DNA of 8,436 bases from Fidelibacterota bacterium 46_43 (GTDB lineage: Bacteria; Fidelibacterota; Fidelibacteria; Fidelibacterales; Fidelibacteraceae): positions 1 through 8,436 of the forward strand of contig LGGY01000025.1 of assembly GCA_001509335.1 (NCBI GenBank), written 5' to 3'. Positions 1 to 6,650 of the stretch are shown piece after piece (the stretch's first letter is position 1; each line of letters begins with the position of its first letter). The notes under the pieces are model-generated. The model had not been told where the DNA came from. It ran no database searches and saw only the letters and a list, made by a program, of their open reading frames with translations. Made by a program: the position numbers and the translations under genes.

Positions 1-318
1 GGCATGGAAAGTCTCTGGGTGATTCTCCGGTATTACCTGACGGCCTTTCTTTTTTATTTTTCGTATGAAGCCTTTATTCGGGGATTTATTTTTCATGCCA
101 TGAAAGATGAAATTGGCGTTTTAGGGGCTATCCTCATTGCCGCCCTTGCCGGAGCCCCGGTCTATATCGGTGCCTCCGAAATAGAAGGCATCATGTCCAT
201 TCTCCTCCACATGGCCTTTGGTGTTGTGGCATGGAAAACCCGCTCTTTTCTCTATACGGCCGTCCTGGGTTGGATCTGGCTTGTGGCGGTGGACTGGTTT
301 ATCATTCTGGGGATCTGA
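1..318 (+). CDS. CPBP-like small membrane protein, C-terminal part (probably 5'-truncated by window edge)
   Basis: A hydrophobic protein with about three to four predicted membrane segments. The frame is open to the first base, so the ATG at position 4 may be an internal methionine and the true start may lie outside the window. It contains YEAFIRG, which resembles the first CPBP/CAAX-protease motif EExxxRG, with the first glutamate replaced by tyrosine. The last segment ends in AVDWF, where active CPBP proteases usually have a histidine. I see the fold-like pattern but not the full catalytic set, so it may be a non-catalytic member or an unrelated membrane protein. It ends 140 bases before the next gene, is separated from it by AT-rich DNA, and is probably not part of that operon. 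The CPBP assignment is by motif only. Confidence 0.5.
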   Translation, partial: GMESLWVILRYYLTAFLFYFSYEAFIRGFIFHAMKDEIGVLGAILIAALAGAPVYIGASEIEGIMSILLHMAFGVVAWKTRSFLYTAVLGWIWLVAVDWFIILGI

Positions 319-458
319 TCGAAAAAACCGCCATTTTATCAATAATGTGTTATGAAACACGAAATTATTTAGTATACTTTTTTAAATTTCCATACAATAT
401 TAAAAATACACACTTGCAATTGTGAGTTGTGTTGGATACACTATTTTGGAGGATATCC
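319..458 (+). promoter_or_regulatory. AT-rich leader with candidate promoters for the downstream operon
   Basis: This is the only sizeable non-coding gap before the six-gene run, so it is the natural place for its promoter. Two sigma70-like candidates are visible. One is TATACT at 373-378, with only a poor -35 match upstream. The other is TTGCAA (414-419) and TACACT (437-442) with a 17-base spacer, but it would start transcription inside the ribosome binding site. A short inverted repeat GTGTT/AACAC (347-351 and 356-360) is too weak to call as a terminator. A strong ribosome binding site, GGAGGA at 448-453, sits five bases before the ATG at 459. If the organism uses a Bacteroidota-type sigma factor, these hexamers would not apply. 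The role is inferred mainly from position. Confidence 0.35.
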
Positions 459-713
459 ATGAAACTGAAAAAAAATATCGCCATCAGTGAAACGGGATTT
501 ATCTTTGACCCCACAAGCGGGGATTCCTATACCCTGAATCCGGTGGGGATGGAAATTTTATCCCTTTTGAAAGACGGCCAGGACCGTGAAGCCATTTCAG
601 CCAGAATTCTGGAAAAATATGATGTGGAAAAAGGGGTTTTGGAACGATATCTCTATGATTTTTTGGGCCTGTTAAAACAATATCAACTGGTTGAAGAGGA
701 TGATGAAAACTAA
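459..713 (+). CDS. Stand-alone PqqD-like (RRE-fold) protein
   Basis: An 84-residue protein with the features of the PqqD family. It has an N-terminal beta-rich stretch with a D-P-x-S-G-D-S-Y-x-L-N-P core, then G-M-E-I-L-S-L-L, then helices containing a repeated acidic/leucine pattern (ERYLYDFLGLLKQYQLV). PqqD-fold domains bind leader peptides in RiPP pathways (the RRE fold), and stand-alone copies also occur in operons whose substrate is unknown. The ATG at 459 is chosen because GGAGGA at 448-453 is well placed. A GTG at 429 would add ten residues that do not fit the family. The stop overlaps the start of the ATP-grasp gene by 11 bases, suggesting translational coupling. No radical-SAM enzyme or obvious precursor peptide is nearby, so the RiPP role is only an inference; the family assignment is fairly secure. 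Confidence 0.75.
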   Translation: MKLKKNIAISETGFIFDPTSGDSYTLNPVGMEILSLLKDGQDREAISARILEKYDVEKGVLERYLYDFLGLLKQYQLVEEDDEN

Positions 714-1727
714 AATCACCGTTGCCGTTTCCGGATTGAATAATGTTGACAGCCCCGGTCCCGGCATTCCTGTCGTTCGGGGTATCCGGGAATCCACATT
801 TTTTGAGCCACGGATTGTGGGGCTGGTTTATGAAAACCTTGAGCCAGGCGCTTATATGCACGACCATGTGGACAAGAGCTATAAAGTACCCTATCCGTCC
901 GAGGGGACCGATATTTTGATTGAGCGGATTCGGGAGATTCACACAAAAGAGGCCATCGATGTGCTCATTCCCAACTTTGATTCCGAGCTCTACACGTTTA
1001 TGAAATCGGAAAGTGTTCTAAAACAACTTCGACGCTAAAACAGTTTGAGGAACGACAAAAATCAAATCTTCCCGAATTCGGAGAAAAATATGCCGTAAAA
1101 GTCCCAGGTAGCCGGGCGATAACCAGTTTGAAAGAATTGAAGGACCTGGAGGATGAGTATGACTATCCCATGGTGATCAAGGGTAAGTTTTATGATGCTT
1201 CAATAGCCAATTCTTTTGAACAAGCTCAGATTTATTTTAACAAAATTGTCGCGAAGTGGGGACTCCCAATTGTTGTGCAGGAATTTATCCGGGGGACGGA
1301 AGTGAATGTGGTTGCTTTGGGTGATGGTCTCGGGAATACGATCGGTGCCGTACCTATGAAAAAACAGTATATCACTGATAAAGGAAAAGCCTGGGGTGGT
1401 ATCACGCTGGATGATCCCAGGATGCTTGAACTGACCCACCATATAATCGGACAAACCCAATGGCGGGGCGGTATGGAATTGGAACTCATTCGTACAGACA
1501 AGAATGAGTTATATCTGATTGAAATTAATCCCCGTCTTCCCGCCTGGGTCTATCTTGCGGTGGGAGCCGGACAAAACCTGCCTGAAGCCCTGGTGAAACT
1601 GGCACTGGGTTATCCTGTTGAACCCTTTACGTCATATACCGTGGGTATCCTTTTTATCCGGTATTCGTATGATATGATCTGTTTCCTCGAGGATTTTCAG
1701 TCACTCACGACCCGGGGGGAGTTGTAA
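703..1727 (+). pseudogene. ATP-grasp ligase, interrupted by a frameshift near 1030
   Basis: Two reading frames together encode one ATP-grasp enzyme. The first (703-1038) gives the pre-ATP-grasp Rossmann half: VAVSGLNN, then a S-P-G-P-G-I-P-V-V-R loop like that of carbamoyl-phosphate-synthase-type ligases, and VLIPNFDSEL. It stops at 1036-1038. The second frame is open from 981 to 1727 and carries the rest. This includes VIKGK with the ATP-binding lysine (codon 1179), QEFIRGTEVNV (from 1278), the GKAWGG loop, and E-I-N-P-R (1521-1535), whose Glu and Asn bind Mg2+. Such enzymes couple a carboxylate to an amine through an acyl-phosphate. Moving between frames requires a net -1 shift around 1015-1035. 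From memory of the family, about six or seven residues seem to be missing there, so a deletion of about 19 bases is possible. ATG 703 is preferred over ATG 700 because of spacing to GAAGAGG. No good start with a ribosome site is seen for the second half, so it is unlikely to be made alone. Confidence 0.75.
1018..1042 (+). repeat. 8-base direct repeat CTAAAACA flanking the frameshift junction
   Basis: CTAAAACA occurs at 1018-1025 and again at 1035-1042, a 17-base period. The first copy reads Leu-Lys-Gln in the upstream frame (SVLKQL), and the second reads Leu-Lys-Gln in the downstream frame (TLKQF). The bases after each copy diverge at once, so this is not a clean tandem duplication. It sits exactly where the ATP-grasp frames must join. 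Short direct repeats can promote slippage or deletion, but the repeat may also be chance, because both LKQ segments could be native. Confidence 0.6.
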
Positions 1728-1734
1728 GGGAAAA

Positions 1735-1773
1735 GGGGAGATGGAGAGAACTCCCCAACCCGTAACCCGCAAC
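1735..1773 (+). repeat. Intergenic hairpin followed by degenerate AACCCG(T/C) heptamer repeat
   Basis: Between the ATP-grasp and decarboxylase genes, GGGGAG (1735-1740) pairs perfectly with CTCCCC (1751-1756) around a 10-base purine-rich loop. It is followed directly by AACCCGT-AACCCGC-AAC (1757-1773), a two-and-a-bit copy heptamer repeat. There is no T-tract, so it is not a typical Rho-independent terminator. It could be a processing or attenuation element that adjusts expression of the second half of the operon, or a remnant of a dispersed short repeat. Function is unknown. Confidence 0.45.
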
Positions 1774-1798
1774 ATCTATACATAGGGAAAAATAAAAA

Positions 1799-3145
1799 AT
1801 GGGAAAAATACCTTTTGAAAGGCCGCTGATTCAAAAAATCAATGCCGGCCTTCCGAGCAAATACGGAATGGTCCGGCGCCCGGAACCAATCGAAGATATC
1901 GAAGGGATTTCTATTGAATCTCTCCTGAATGAATATGGATCTCCCCTCTTTGTTCTGTCTGAAAAGATGCTTCGAAAGACATATCAGGAAGCTTACAGAG
2001 CTTTTTCCTCACGCTATCCCAAAGTCCAGTTTGCCTGGTCCTACAAGACGAATTACCTGAATGCCGTATGTAAAATCTTCCACCAGGAGGGATCCTGGGC
2101 TGAAGTGGTTTCCGGATTTGAATACGAAAAGGCTCTGGCCAACGGGGTCCCCGGTTCAAAAATCATTTTTAACGGTCCCTTTAAATCCCGGGAAGATCTG
2201 AAAAAAGCCGTTGAAAATGATTCATTGATTCATATTGACCATTTTGATGAACTTTATGAACTTCTGGATCTTGCAGAGAACCTGGAAAAACGTCCCAAAG
2301 CGGCAATTCGGGTAAATATGGATACAGGGATTTATCCCCAATGGGATCGTTTCGGGTTCAATTATGAAAACGGGGAAGCCTGGGATGCCCTCAACCGGAT
2401 CATGATCAGCAAGCAAATAGACCTTCTGGGACTTCACACCCATATCGGAACCTATATGATGACGGTGCAGGCGTATGAAAAAGCAGCATTGAAACTGGCG
2501 GATCTGGCAATGGGTCTTGAAAGAAAATATAAACACACGATTAAGTATATCGATATGGGAGGTGGATTTGCTTCCAAAAATACCCTGAAAGGAGCCTATT
2601 ATCCCGGAAGTGATACCGCTCCTTCCTTTGATGATTTTGCCGAGGCCATTGTCTCCGCCCTGATGAAATCGGAATTCAAACCGGATCATTTACCCCTGCT
2701 CATACTGGAAACGGGCCGGGCCCTGGTGGATGACGCAGGCTGGCTGGCAGGTACGGTGGTTGCCAACAAACGCCTGGCTGACGGCCGCCGGGCAACGATT
2801 ATCGATGCAGGTGTGAACCTCCTTTTTACATCATTCTGGTATGAACATGACATTCGTCCGGCAAAACACCTTTCCGATCAAACTGAAGACACAACAATCT
2901 ACGGCCCCCTTTGTATGAATATTGACATTGTCCGGGATCATATTCAGTTTCCCCTTCTGAAAAAAGGAGATCCTTATGTGATCCGAAGGGTTGGTGCTTA
3001 CAATAATACGCAATGGCTTCAGTTTATTACACTTCGTCCACGGGTGGTTTTAATTGACCCGGAAGGGAAAACCCATATTATCCGTGACAAGGAAACACTT
3101 GAAACCCTGAACCGCTGCGAGCATCTTCCGGAACATCTGATCTGA
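1799..3145 (+). CDS. PLP-dependent decarboxylase, LysA / fold-type III family
   Basis: A 448-residue protein with the complete active-site pattern of the diaminopimelate/ornithine decarboxylase superfamily (alanine-racemase-type TIM barrel plus C-terminal beta domain). Visible landmarks are the PLP lysine in SYKTNY (K83), HTHIGTY (H213, H215), the phosphate-binding glycine run DMGGGF (G254-256), ETGR (304-307, usually EPGR), the catalytic Cys in GPLCMNID (C372), and GAYNNTQ (Y401). Length is close to LysA, with an N-terminal extension of about 40 residues before the barrel. It should decarboxylate an amino acid or an aminoacyl derivative. The substrate cannot be read from sequence, and the context (PqqD, ATP-grasp, transporter) argues against ordinary lysine synthesis, so no lysA symbol is given. 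The ribosome site is weak (AGGG at 1784-1787, 11 bases from the ATG). The next gene starts 14 bases after its stop. Confidence 0.88.
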   Translation: MGKIPFERPLIQKINAGLPSKYGMVRRPEPIEDIEGISIESLLNEYGSPLFVLSEKMLRKTYQEAYRAFSSRYPKVQFAWSYKTNYLNAVCKIFHQEGSWAEVVSGFEYEKALANGVPGSKIIFNGPFKSREDLKKAVENDSLIHIDHFDELYELLDLAENLEKRPKAAIRVNMDTGIYPQWDRFGFNYENGEAWDALNRIMISKQIDLLGLHTHIGTYMMTVQAYEKAALKLADLAMGLERKYKHTIKYIDMGGGFASKNTLKGAYYPGSDTAPSFDDFAEAIVSALMKSEFKPDHLPLLILETGRALVDDAGWLAGTVVANKRLADGRRATIIDAGVNLLFTSFWYEHDIRPAKHLSDQTEDTTIYGPLCMNIDIVRDHIQFPLLKKGDPYVIRRVGAYNNTQWLQFITLRPRVVLIDPEGKTHIIRDKETLETLNRCEHLPEHLI

Positions 3146-3159
3146 CAAAGGGATCGCTC

Positions 3160-5340
3160 ATGAAACGTGAGTTCGACTTTACAGGCAGCCTTTTAAACAG
3201 CTATTCGCAAATTTTCTTTTCCGATAACCGCTTATTTGCCGGTATCCTGATTCTGGTAACCTTTGTGGATTTTTATACCGGTCTTTTCGGTCTTCTGGCC
3301 GTCCTGACCACGACTTTTTTGGCCCGCTATCTGGGTTTTCATCCCTTTAAAATTCAACAGGGGTATTATGGTTTTAATTCCCTGTTGGTGGGCCTTGGAC
3401 TGGGTATTTTTTTTCAACCGGGACCCCTGCTGGTCCTGATCGTCATCCTGGCATCTGTTCTCACCCTTTTTATTGCCGTCAGTTGCGAAGGGATTATCGG
3501 CAAATATGCCCTTCCTTACCTCAGCATCCCCTTTGTTGTGTCCATGTGGATCCTGACCCTTGCCTCCCGGGAGTTTCAGGCTCTTGGGCTGAATGAGCGG
3601 GGGATCTATACCTTAAATGATTTATACATTATTGGGGGAAATTCACTCGTCCAGGTGTACGACTGGTGGAATCAACTGGCAATCCATCCCTCGGTTCGTG
3701 CCTATTTTCTCTCTCTGGGTGCCATTCTCTTTCAGTACAATATGTTGACAGGTATCCTTGTGGCTGTGGGATTGCTTCTGTATTCCCGTATTGCCTTTAC
3801 CTTGTCTCTGCTGGGTTTTTATACGGCATATTTTTTCTATCTGCTCATCGGCGCCCCCTTTTCAGAAGTGAGTTACAGCTATATTGGTTTCAACTATATT
3901 CTGACGGCCATCGCTACCGGAGGATATTTTATCATCCCCAATAAAAATTCCTATGCGTGGGCAGTCCTGACGATTCCCCTGGTGGTGGTTATGACAATTG
4001 GACTGTCCCGCATTCTTGCCGTATTTTATCTGCCGGTCTATTCGCTGCCCTTTAATGTGCTCTCGCTCCTATTTCTGTATGTTTTGAAATTCCGGGTGGA
4101 TAACCGGGCAAACCTGACACCCGTGCTCATACAACAGAATACTCCGGAGAAAAACCTCTATTCATACCTGAATTTCATGGAACGCTTCGGAAAAGAGAGT
4201 ACGGTGCCGGTTCACCTGCCATTTTTCGGTGAATGGATTGTAACACAGGGACACGATGGAGAATATACTCATCAGGACCGGTGGCGCCATGCCTGGGACT
4301 TTGAAATAGCCGATGAAGACGGGAAAACCTGGAAAAATTCCGGCGATTTCCGTGAGGATTATTTTTGTTATGACAAAACCATTGTCGCTCCGGCAGACGG
4401 CACCATTGAAACCGTTGTGGATGATATCCCGGATAATACCATCGGTGAACGAAATTTGGAAGAAAACTGGGGAAATACGATCGTGATCAAACATGAAGAT
4501 GACCTGTTTACCAAACTGAGCCATTTAAAACCGGGCTCGATCCAGGTGAAGCCCGGTGATAAGGTCCGGAAAGGGAATATGCTGGCCCGATGTGGAAACT
4601 CGGGAAATTCTCCCTATCCCCACCTCCATTTTCAGGTTCAGAAGACCCCTCATATTGGCTCTGGGACACGCGATTATCCCATCTGTAACTATATGCTTCG
4701 CCGGGATAAGGAATTTTTCCTGAAAACCTATGCTATCCCTGAAAAAGGGGACCGGGTATCGGCAGTCAAGGTGAATTCAGCTCTGAAAAAAGCCTTTCAT
4801 TTTATCCCGGGAGAAAAAATCCGTTTTACACCGGAGGATGCTTCTGAACCCCTGATATGGGATGTGAAGATCAATGAATTTCTCAATACATATATTGAAT
4901 GCCGGAAGACCGGCTCGAAAGCCTGGTTTAAAACCGATGATGCCATGCTTTATTTTACACATTTCGAAGGGGCCCGGGACGCACTCCTGTATCACTTTTA
5001 TTGTGCTGCATACCGGGTTTGTTTTGGATATTACAAGGGGCTTATGATTGAAGATTCTTTTCCCCTGAGCATGGTGTTTTCTAAAAAGGATCTCATTTTT
5101 CAGGATTTTACCGCCCCCTTTTTCCGTTATAAAAAAGGTCAATATCAACTTACCTATACCAGTCTGGAAGAGACTCTCTCCGATACACATCTTCTCCTTG
5201 AATCTGCCGTAACAACCTTTTCTTTTGGGAAAATCCGGTCACACACAAGCTATGCCTGTGATATTGACAACGGGGGATTAAAAGCGTTTTCAATTCATCA
5301 AAAATCATTAACCCGGAAGGCATCATGCGCTACAGAATAA
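3160..5340 (+). CDS. Urea-transporter-like membrane domain fused to M23 peptidase domain
   Basis: A 726-residue multidomain protein. Residues about 20-310 are a polytopic membrane domain with the two-fold signature of the urea transporter family: QGYYGFNSLLVGLGLG (67-82) and, in the second half, YIGFNYILTAIATGG (241-255). Residues about 350-500 resemble an M23 (lysostaphin/LytM-type) zinc peptidase: RHAWDFEI (H377, D380), IVAPADGTI, GNTIVIKH, VKPGDKVRKGNMLARCGNSG and PHLHF (H488, H490). The first zinc motif is HxxD rather than the usual HxxxD, so activity is uncertain. Residues about 520-726 form a beta-rich domain I do not recognise. Urea transporters are passive channels for urea or similar small amides. 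M23 enzymes cut peptidoglycan cross-bridges in the periplasm, so that domain should lie outside the inner membrane. The start at 3160 has GGGA upstream. The gene overlaps the next one by 16 bases. Confidence 0.85.
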   Translation: MKREFDFTGSLLNSYSQIFFSDNRLFAGILILVTFVDFYTGLFGLLAVLTTTFLARYLGFHPFKIQQGYYGFNSLLVGLGLGIFFQPGPLLVLIVILASVLTLFIAVSCEGIIGKYALPYLSIPFVVSMWILTLASREFQALGLNERGIYTLNDLYIIGGNSLVQVYDWWNQLAIHPSVRAYFLSLGAILFQYNMLTGILVAVGLLLYSRIAFTLSLLGFYTAYFFYLLIGAPFSEVSYSYIGFNYILTAIATGGYFIIPNKNSYAWAVLTIPLVVVMTIGLSRILAVFYLPVYSLPFNVLSLLFLYVLKFRVDNRANLTPVLIQQNTPEKNLYSYLNFMERFGKESTVPVHLPFFGEWIVTQGHDGEYTHQDRWRHAWDFEIADEDGKTWKNSGDFREDYFCYDKTIVAPADGTIETVVDDIPDNTIGERNLEENWGNTIVIKHEDDLFTKLSHLKPGSIQVKPGDKVRKGNMLARCGNSGNSPYPHLHFQVQKTPHIGSGTRDYPICNYMLRRDKEFFLKTYAIPEKGDRVSAVKVNSALKKAFHFIPGEKIRFTPEDASEPLIWDVKINEFLNTYIECRKTGSKAWFKTDDAMLYFTHFEGARDALLYHFYCAAYRVCFGYYKGLMIEDSFPLSMVFSKKDLIFQDFTAPFFRYKKGQYQLTYTSLEETLSDTHLLLESAVTTFSFGKIRSHTSYACDIDNGGLKAFSIHQKSLTRKASCATE

Positions 5341-6650
5341 CCGGAATGATCTACCTGATTGCGGCCATCACGCTCTTTGCCGGGGAGCCTATCATTAATA
5401 CACTGACCGTGGAACAGGAAACAGCCCGGTATACCCAAATTGGTGACTGGAAATCCACGATACAAACCGGGAAAACAGCCCTGGCTAAGGGAATCGATTT
5501 TTATAATCTCCGATACAGACTTGGGATCGCTTATTATTATCTGGGGAATTATCATGCTGCAGTCCGACATTTTACCAGAGCATATCAGATCAATAACTCC
5601 GATCCCTTATTAAATGAGTACCTTTACTGGGCATACCGGTATGCCGGACGGGAAGGAGATGCACGGATACTGGCTGCCGGCTTTTCACAGGAGCTGAAAA
5701 GAAAGGCAGGTGTTCCGGACCGCTTTCCGGGAGGATACCTGAGTCTCTCTTTGAATGCCGGTTTCCCTGTCGATAAATCCTTTACAGACGCCTATGTCAA
5801 TGAAACCGGGCTGGCGGTCAATGGATCCCAGTTTTTATCCAAAACACTGGGCTATGCGGACATAGGCCTTTATAAAATTCTTTCCCCCCGCCTGTCTGTT
5901 TATGGAAGCTATGCAAGGCTCAGGAAAACATCCTATTTGTATGCCCAGGAAAACGGAGTTGCCGTAACCAAACCCGATTATGTGACTCACCTGAATCAGA
6001 TCTATCTATCCGGAACTTATCATGTATTGCAGGGAACGGATTTGACATTTGGAGCCCATTTTATCAACTTGGTATATCTAAGGGACCGTTATGTTTCTGA
6101 AGGTCTGGAAGGACGGATTGTCACGGATGAAATAACGGACAATGACAGGCTTTCGTTTGTGTCCATATTTCATTCTTTCCCTTATGTGACAACCGGTATC
6201 ACGGCACTGTTCAGCAACCTGAATCAAAACCACCAGGTCCAGGGGGATTGGCAATTTACCGTATATCCCCTTGGAAATCTCAATCTTTATGGAGGATTTA
6301 TCCTGTCGTTTGTTCATCAGAGTCCAGACAAAAATACGGTGATATCTGATCTGTTGATTGGGGGAAAACTTCTGCCCCGGTTGTGGGTAGAGGGGATATA
6401 TGCCACCGGTGACTTGCATAACGCATCCCGTCATCAAGGTTACATCGTGTATAATGGGATGGATGTCATCACACGGCGTATCGGCGGACGATGGATTTTC
6501 CCGGTCTCGGATGATCTCACAATCCGCCTGAATTATACTTATCAGGATCATGAGAGTTCATTCATTCCGGATAATACAAGTCTACCGGAAACAAACCTGA
6601 TTCACTATAAAAGTCATTCCATAACGGGAGCACTGCAATGGAATTTTTAA
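5325..6650 (+). CDS. Exported TPR protein with C-terminal outer-membrane beta-barrel
   Basis: A 441-residue protein. Residues 1-19 look like a signal peptide (hydrophobic IYLIAAITLF, then AGE). Residues about 30-125 hold two to three TPR-like helical repeats, for example YNLRYRLGIAYYYLGNYHAA followed by FTRAYQINNSDP. From about residue 135 the protein becomes a series of alternating aromatic/polar strands with short turns, and it ends in LQWNF. A terminal phenylalanine is the usual signal for insertion by the BAM machinery. The plan resembles YaiO-like outer-membrane proteins, but the match is by architecture only. GGAAGG at 5315-5320 lies inside the end of the preceding gene and precedes the ATG by four bases, so translation is probably coupled to UT-M23. 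It is likely a periplasm-facing receptor or a pore for the product of this operon. Confidence 0.75.
   Translation: MRYRITGMIYLIAAITLFAGEPIINTLTVEQETARYTQIGDWKSTIQTGKTALAKGIDFYNLRYRLGIAYYYLGNYHAAVRHFTRAYQINNSDPLLNEYLYWAYRYAGREGDARILAAGFSQELKRKAGVPDRFPGGYLSLSLNAGFPVDKSFTDAYVNETGLAVNGSQFLSKTLGYADIGLYKILSPRLSVYGSYARLRKTSYLYAQENGVAVTKPDYVTHLNQIYLSGTYHVLQGTDLTFGAHFINLVYLRDRYVSEGLEGRIVTDEITDNDRLSFVSIFHSFPYVTTGITALFSNLNQNHQVQGDWQFTVYPLGNLNLYGGFILSFVHQSPDKNTVISDLLIGGKLLPRLWVEGIYATGDLHNASRHQGYIVYNGMDVITRRIGGRWIFPVSDDLTIRLNYTYQDHESSFIPDNTSLPETNLIHYKSHSITGALQWNF

Noticed and set aside
429..458. Upstream GTG start for the PqqD-like gene at 429
   Set aside because: It has no ribosome site and adds residues outside the family. 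GGAGGA is correctly placed for the ATG at 459.
499..942. 147-codon open frame on the minus strand
   Set aside because: It lies opposite the PqqD-like and ATP-grasp genes, whose plus-strand products have clear family motifs. Its product has no recognisable motif.
1018..1038. Programmed -1 ribosomal frameshift in the ATP-grasp gene
   Set aside because: No canonical X-XXY-YYZ slippery heptamer is in phase here (the codons read CTA AAA CAA CTT), and family residues appear to be missing. Deletion or sequence error is more likely.
1714..1746. G-quadruplex in the G-rich stretch around the ATP-grasp stop codon
   Set aside because: Only three separated G-runs of three or more are present; the six-G run is too short to supply two runs with a loop.
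2222..2689. 155-codon open frame on the minus strand
   Set aside because: It is fully inside the decarboxylase gene, antisense to conserved active-site motifs. It is a coding shadow.
6078..6551. 157-codon open frame on the minus strand
   Set aside because: It is antisense to the beta-barrel region of the TPR/barrel gene and shows no motif.
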